Below, one piece after another: positions 13,644-13,697 of a DNA stretch of 13,697 nucleotides (positions within the stretch are counted from its first letter, which is position 1; each line of letters starts with the position of its first letter). Source of the stretch: Ignavibacteriota bacterium (GTDB lineage: Bacteria; Bacteroidota; Ignavibacteria; Palsa-1295). Under the pieces are notes generated by a model. That model was not told the origin of the DNA and did not search any database. It saw only the letters and a list, made by a program, of their open reading frames with translations. The position numbers and the translations under genes are program-made. The DNA is taken from NCBI GenBank assembly GCA_025357895.1, contig JANYLL010000010.1:1-13697 (forward strand), written 5' to 3'.

Positions 13644-13676
13644 AACATAGAAGAGGTATTTTGCCTCTTCTATGTT
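13644..13676. repeat. Perfect 13-bp hairpin, possible terminator
   Basis: AACATAGAAGAGG (13644-13656) pairs perfectly with CCTCTTCTATGTT (13664-13676) around TATTTTG. The GC-rich part is next to the loop rather than at the base, and neither strand has a T-run after the stem, unlike the clear terminator at positions 1-30. It could be a T-less terminator for a gene right of the window, a processing site, or part of a mobile palindromic element. Confidence 0.6.
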
Positions 13677-13697
13677 GATACAGAACTCAACTCGGAT

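Noticed and set aside
1..13697. A new defence, toxin-antitoxin or secretion system
   Set aside because: No nuclease, helicase, toxin fold, transposase or paired small toxin/antitoxin genes are recognisable; all larger genes belong to housekeeping or common families.

Overview
The window looks like a gene-dense piece of chromosome from a Bacteroidota/Chlorobiota-group bacterium (FCB superphylum). Evidence seen in the sequence: a PorT-like outer-membrane beta-barrel, a protein matching my recollection of the DUF4905 family, a stand-alone heptose-phosphate adenylyltransferase (so LPS and a Gram-negative envelope), LolA and a lipobox lipoprotein, and TAnnTTTG promoter-like elements ahead of three genes. 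A finer placement (for example Kapabacteria- or Ignavibacteria-like lineages) is a guess. I see no rRNA, tRNA, CRISPR array, transposase or phage gene. Genes are packed tightly. The longest stretches without a gene are 2283-2388 and 13532-13697; none exceeds 300 bases.

Layout. (1) 1-1742: a terminator hairpin at the left edge, then on the minus strand dapF (lysine/peptidoglycan precursor synthesis) followed by a small outer-membrane beta-barrel gene. (2) 1828-6227, plus strand: a truncated Coq4-like gene coupled by ATGA to a 67-residue orphan; then a tightly packed run of a DUF4905-like protein, a lipoprotein, a Bcp/PrxQ peroxiredoxin, an SRPBCC protein, a GNAT acetyltransferase, LolA and a thioredoxin-like [2Fe-2S] ferredoxin. 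Most junctions overlap or leave gaps of 1-4 nt. (3) 6220-6735, minus strand: rfaE2, overlapping the ferredoxin tail to tail. (4) 6780-13045, plus strand: rlmN, glcE-like and glcF-like subunits of glycolate/lactate oxidase, a HAD hydrolase, a Qnr/MfpA-type pentapeptide-repeat protein and an acyl-CoA synthetase. (5) 13061-13531, minus strand: a DinB-like protein, then two back-to-back perfect hairpins at the right edge.

How the genes fit together. The block from 2389 to 6227 mixes envelope traffic (lipoprotein, LolA) with peroxide defence and small-ligand proteins; rfaE2 adds LPS core synthesis. The second block combines translation fidelity (RlmN) with oxidation of 2-hydroxyacids (GlcE/GlcF, without GlcD here) and fatty-acid activation. 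No clear new multi-gene system is visible.

Most notable signals. Two different palindromic repeats sit in frame inside essential-type enzymes (dapF at 1342-1392 and the acyl-CoA ligase at 11803-11842). A 7-bp tandem repeat lies at the DUF4905/lipoprotein junction, where loss of one unit would fuse the two reading frames. The Coq4-like gene ends just after its metal-binding motif. Paired hairpins of unknown role lie at 13620-13676.
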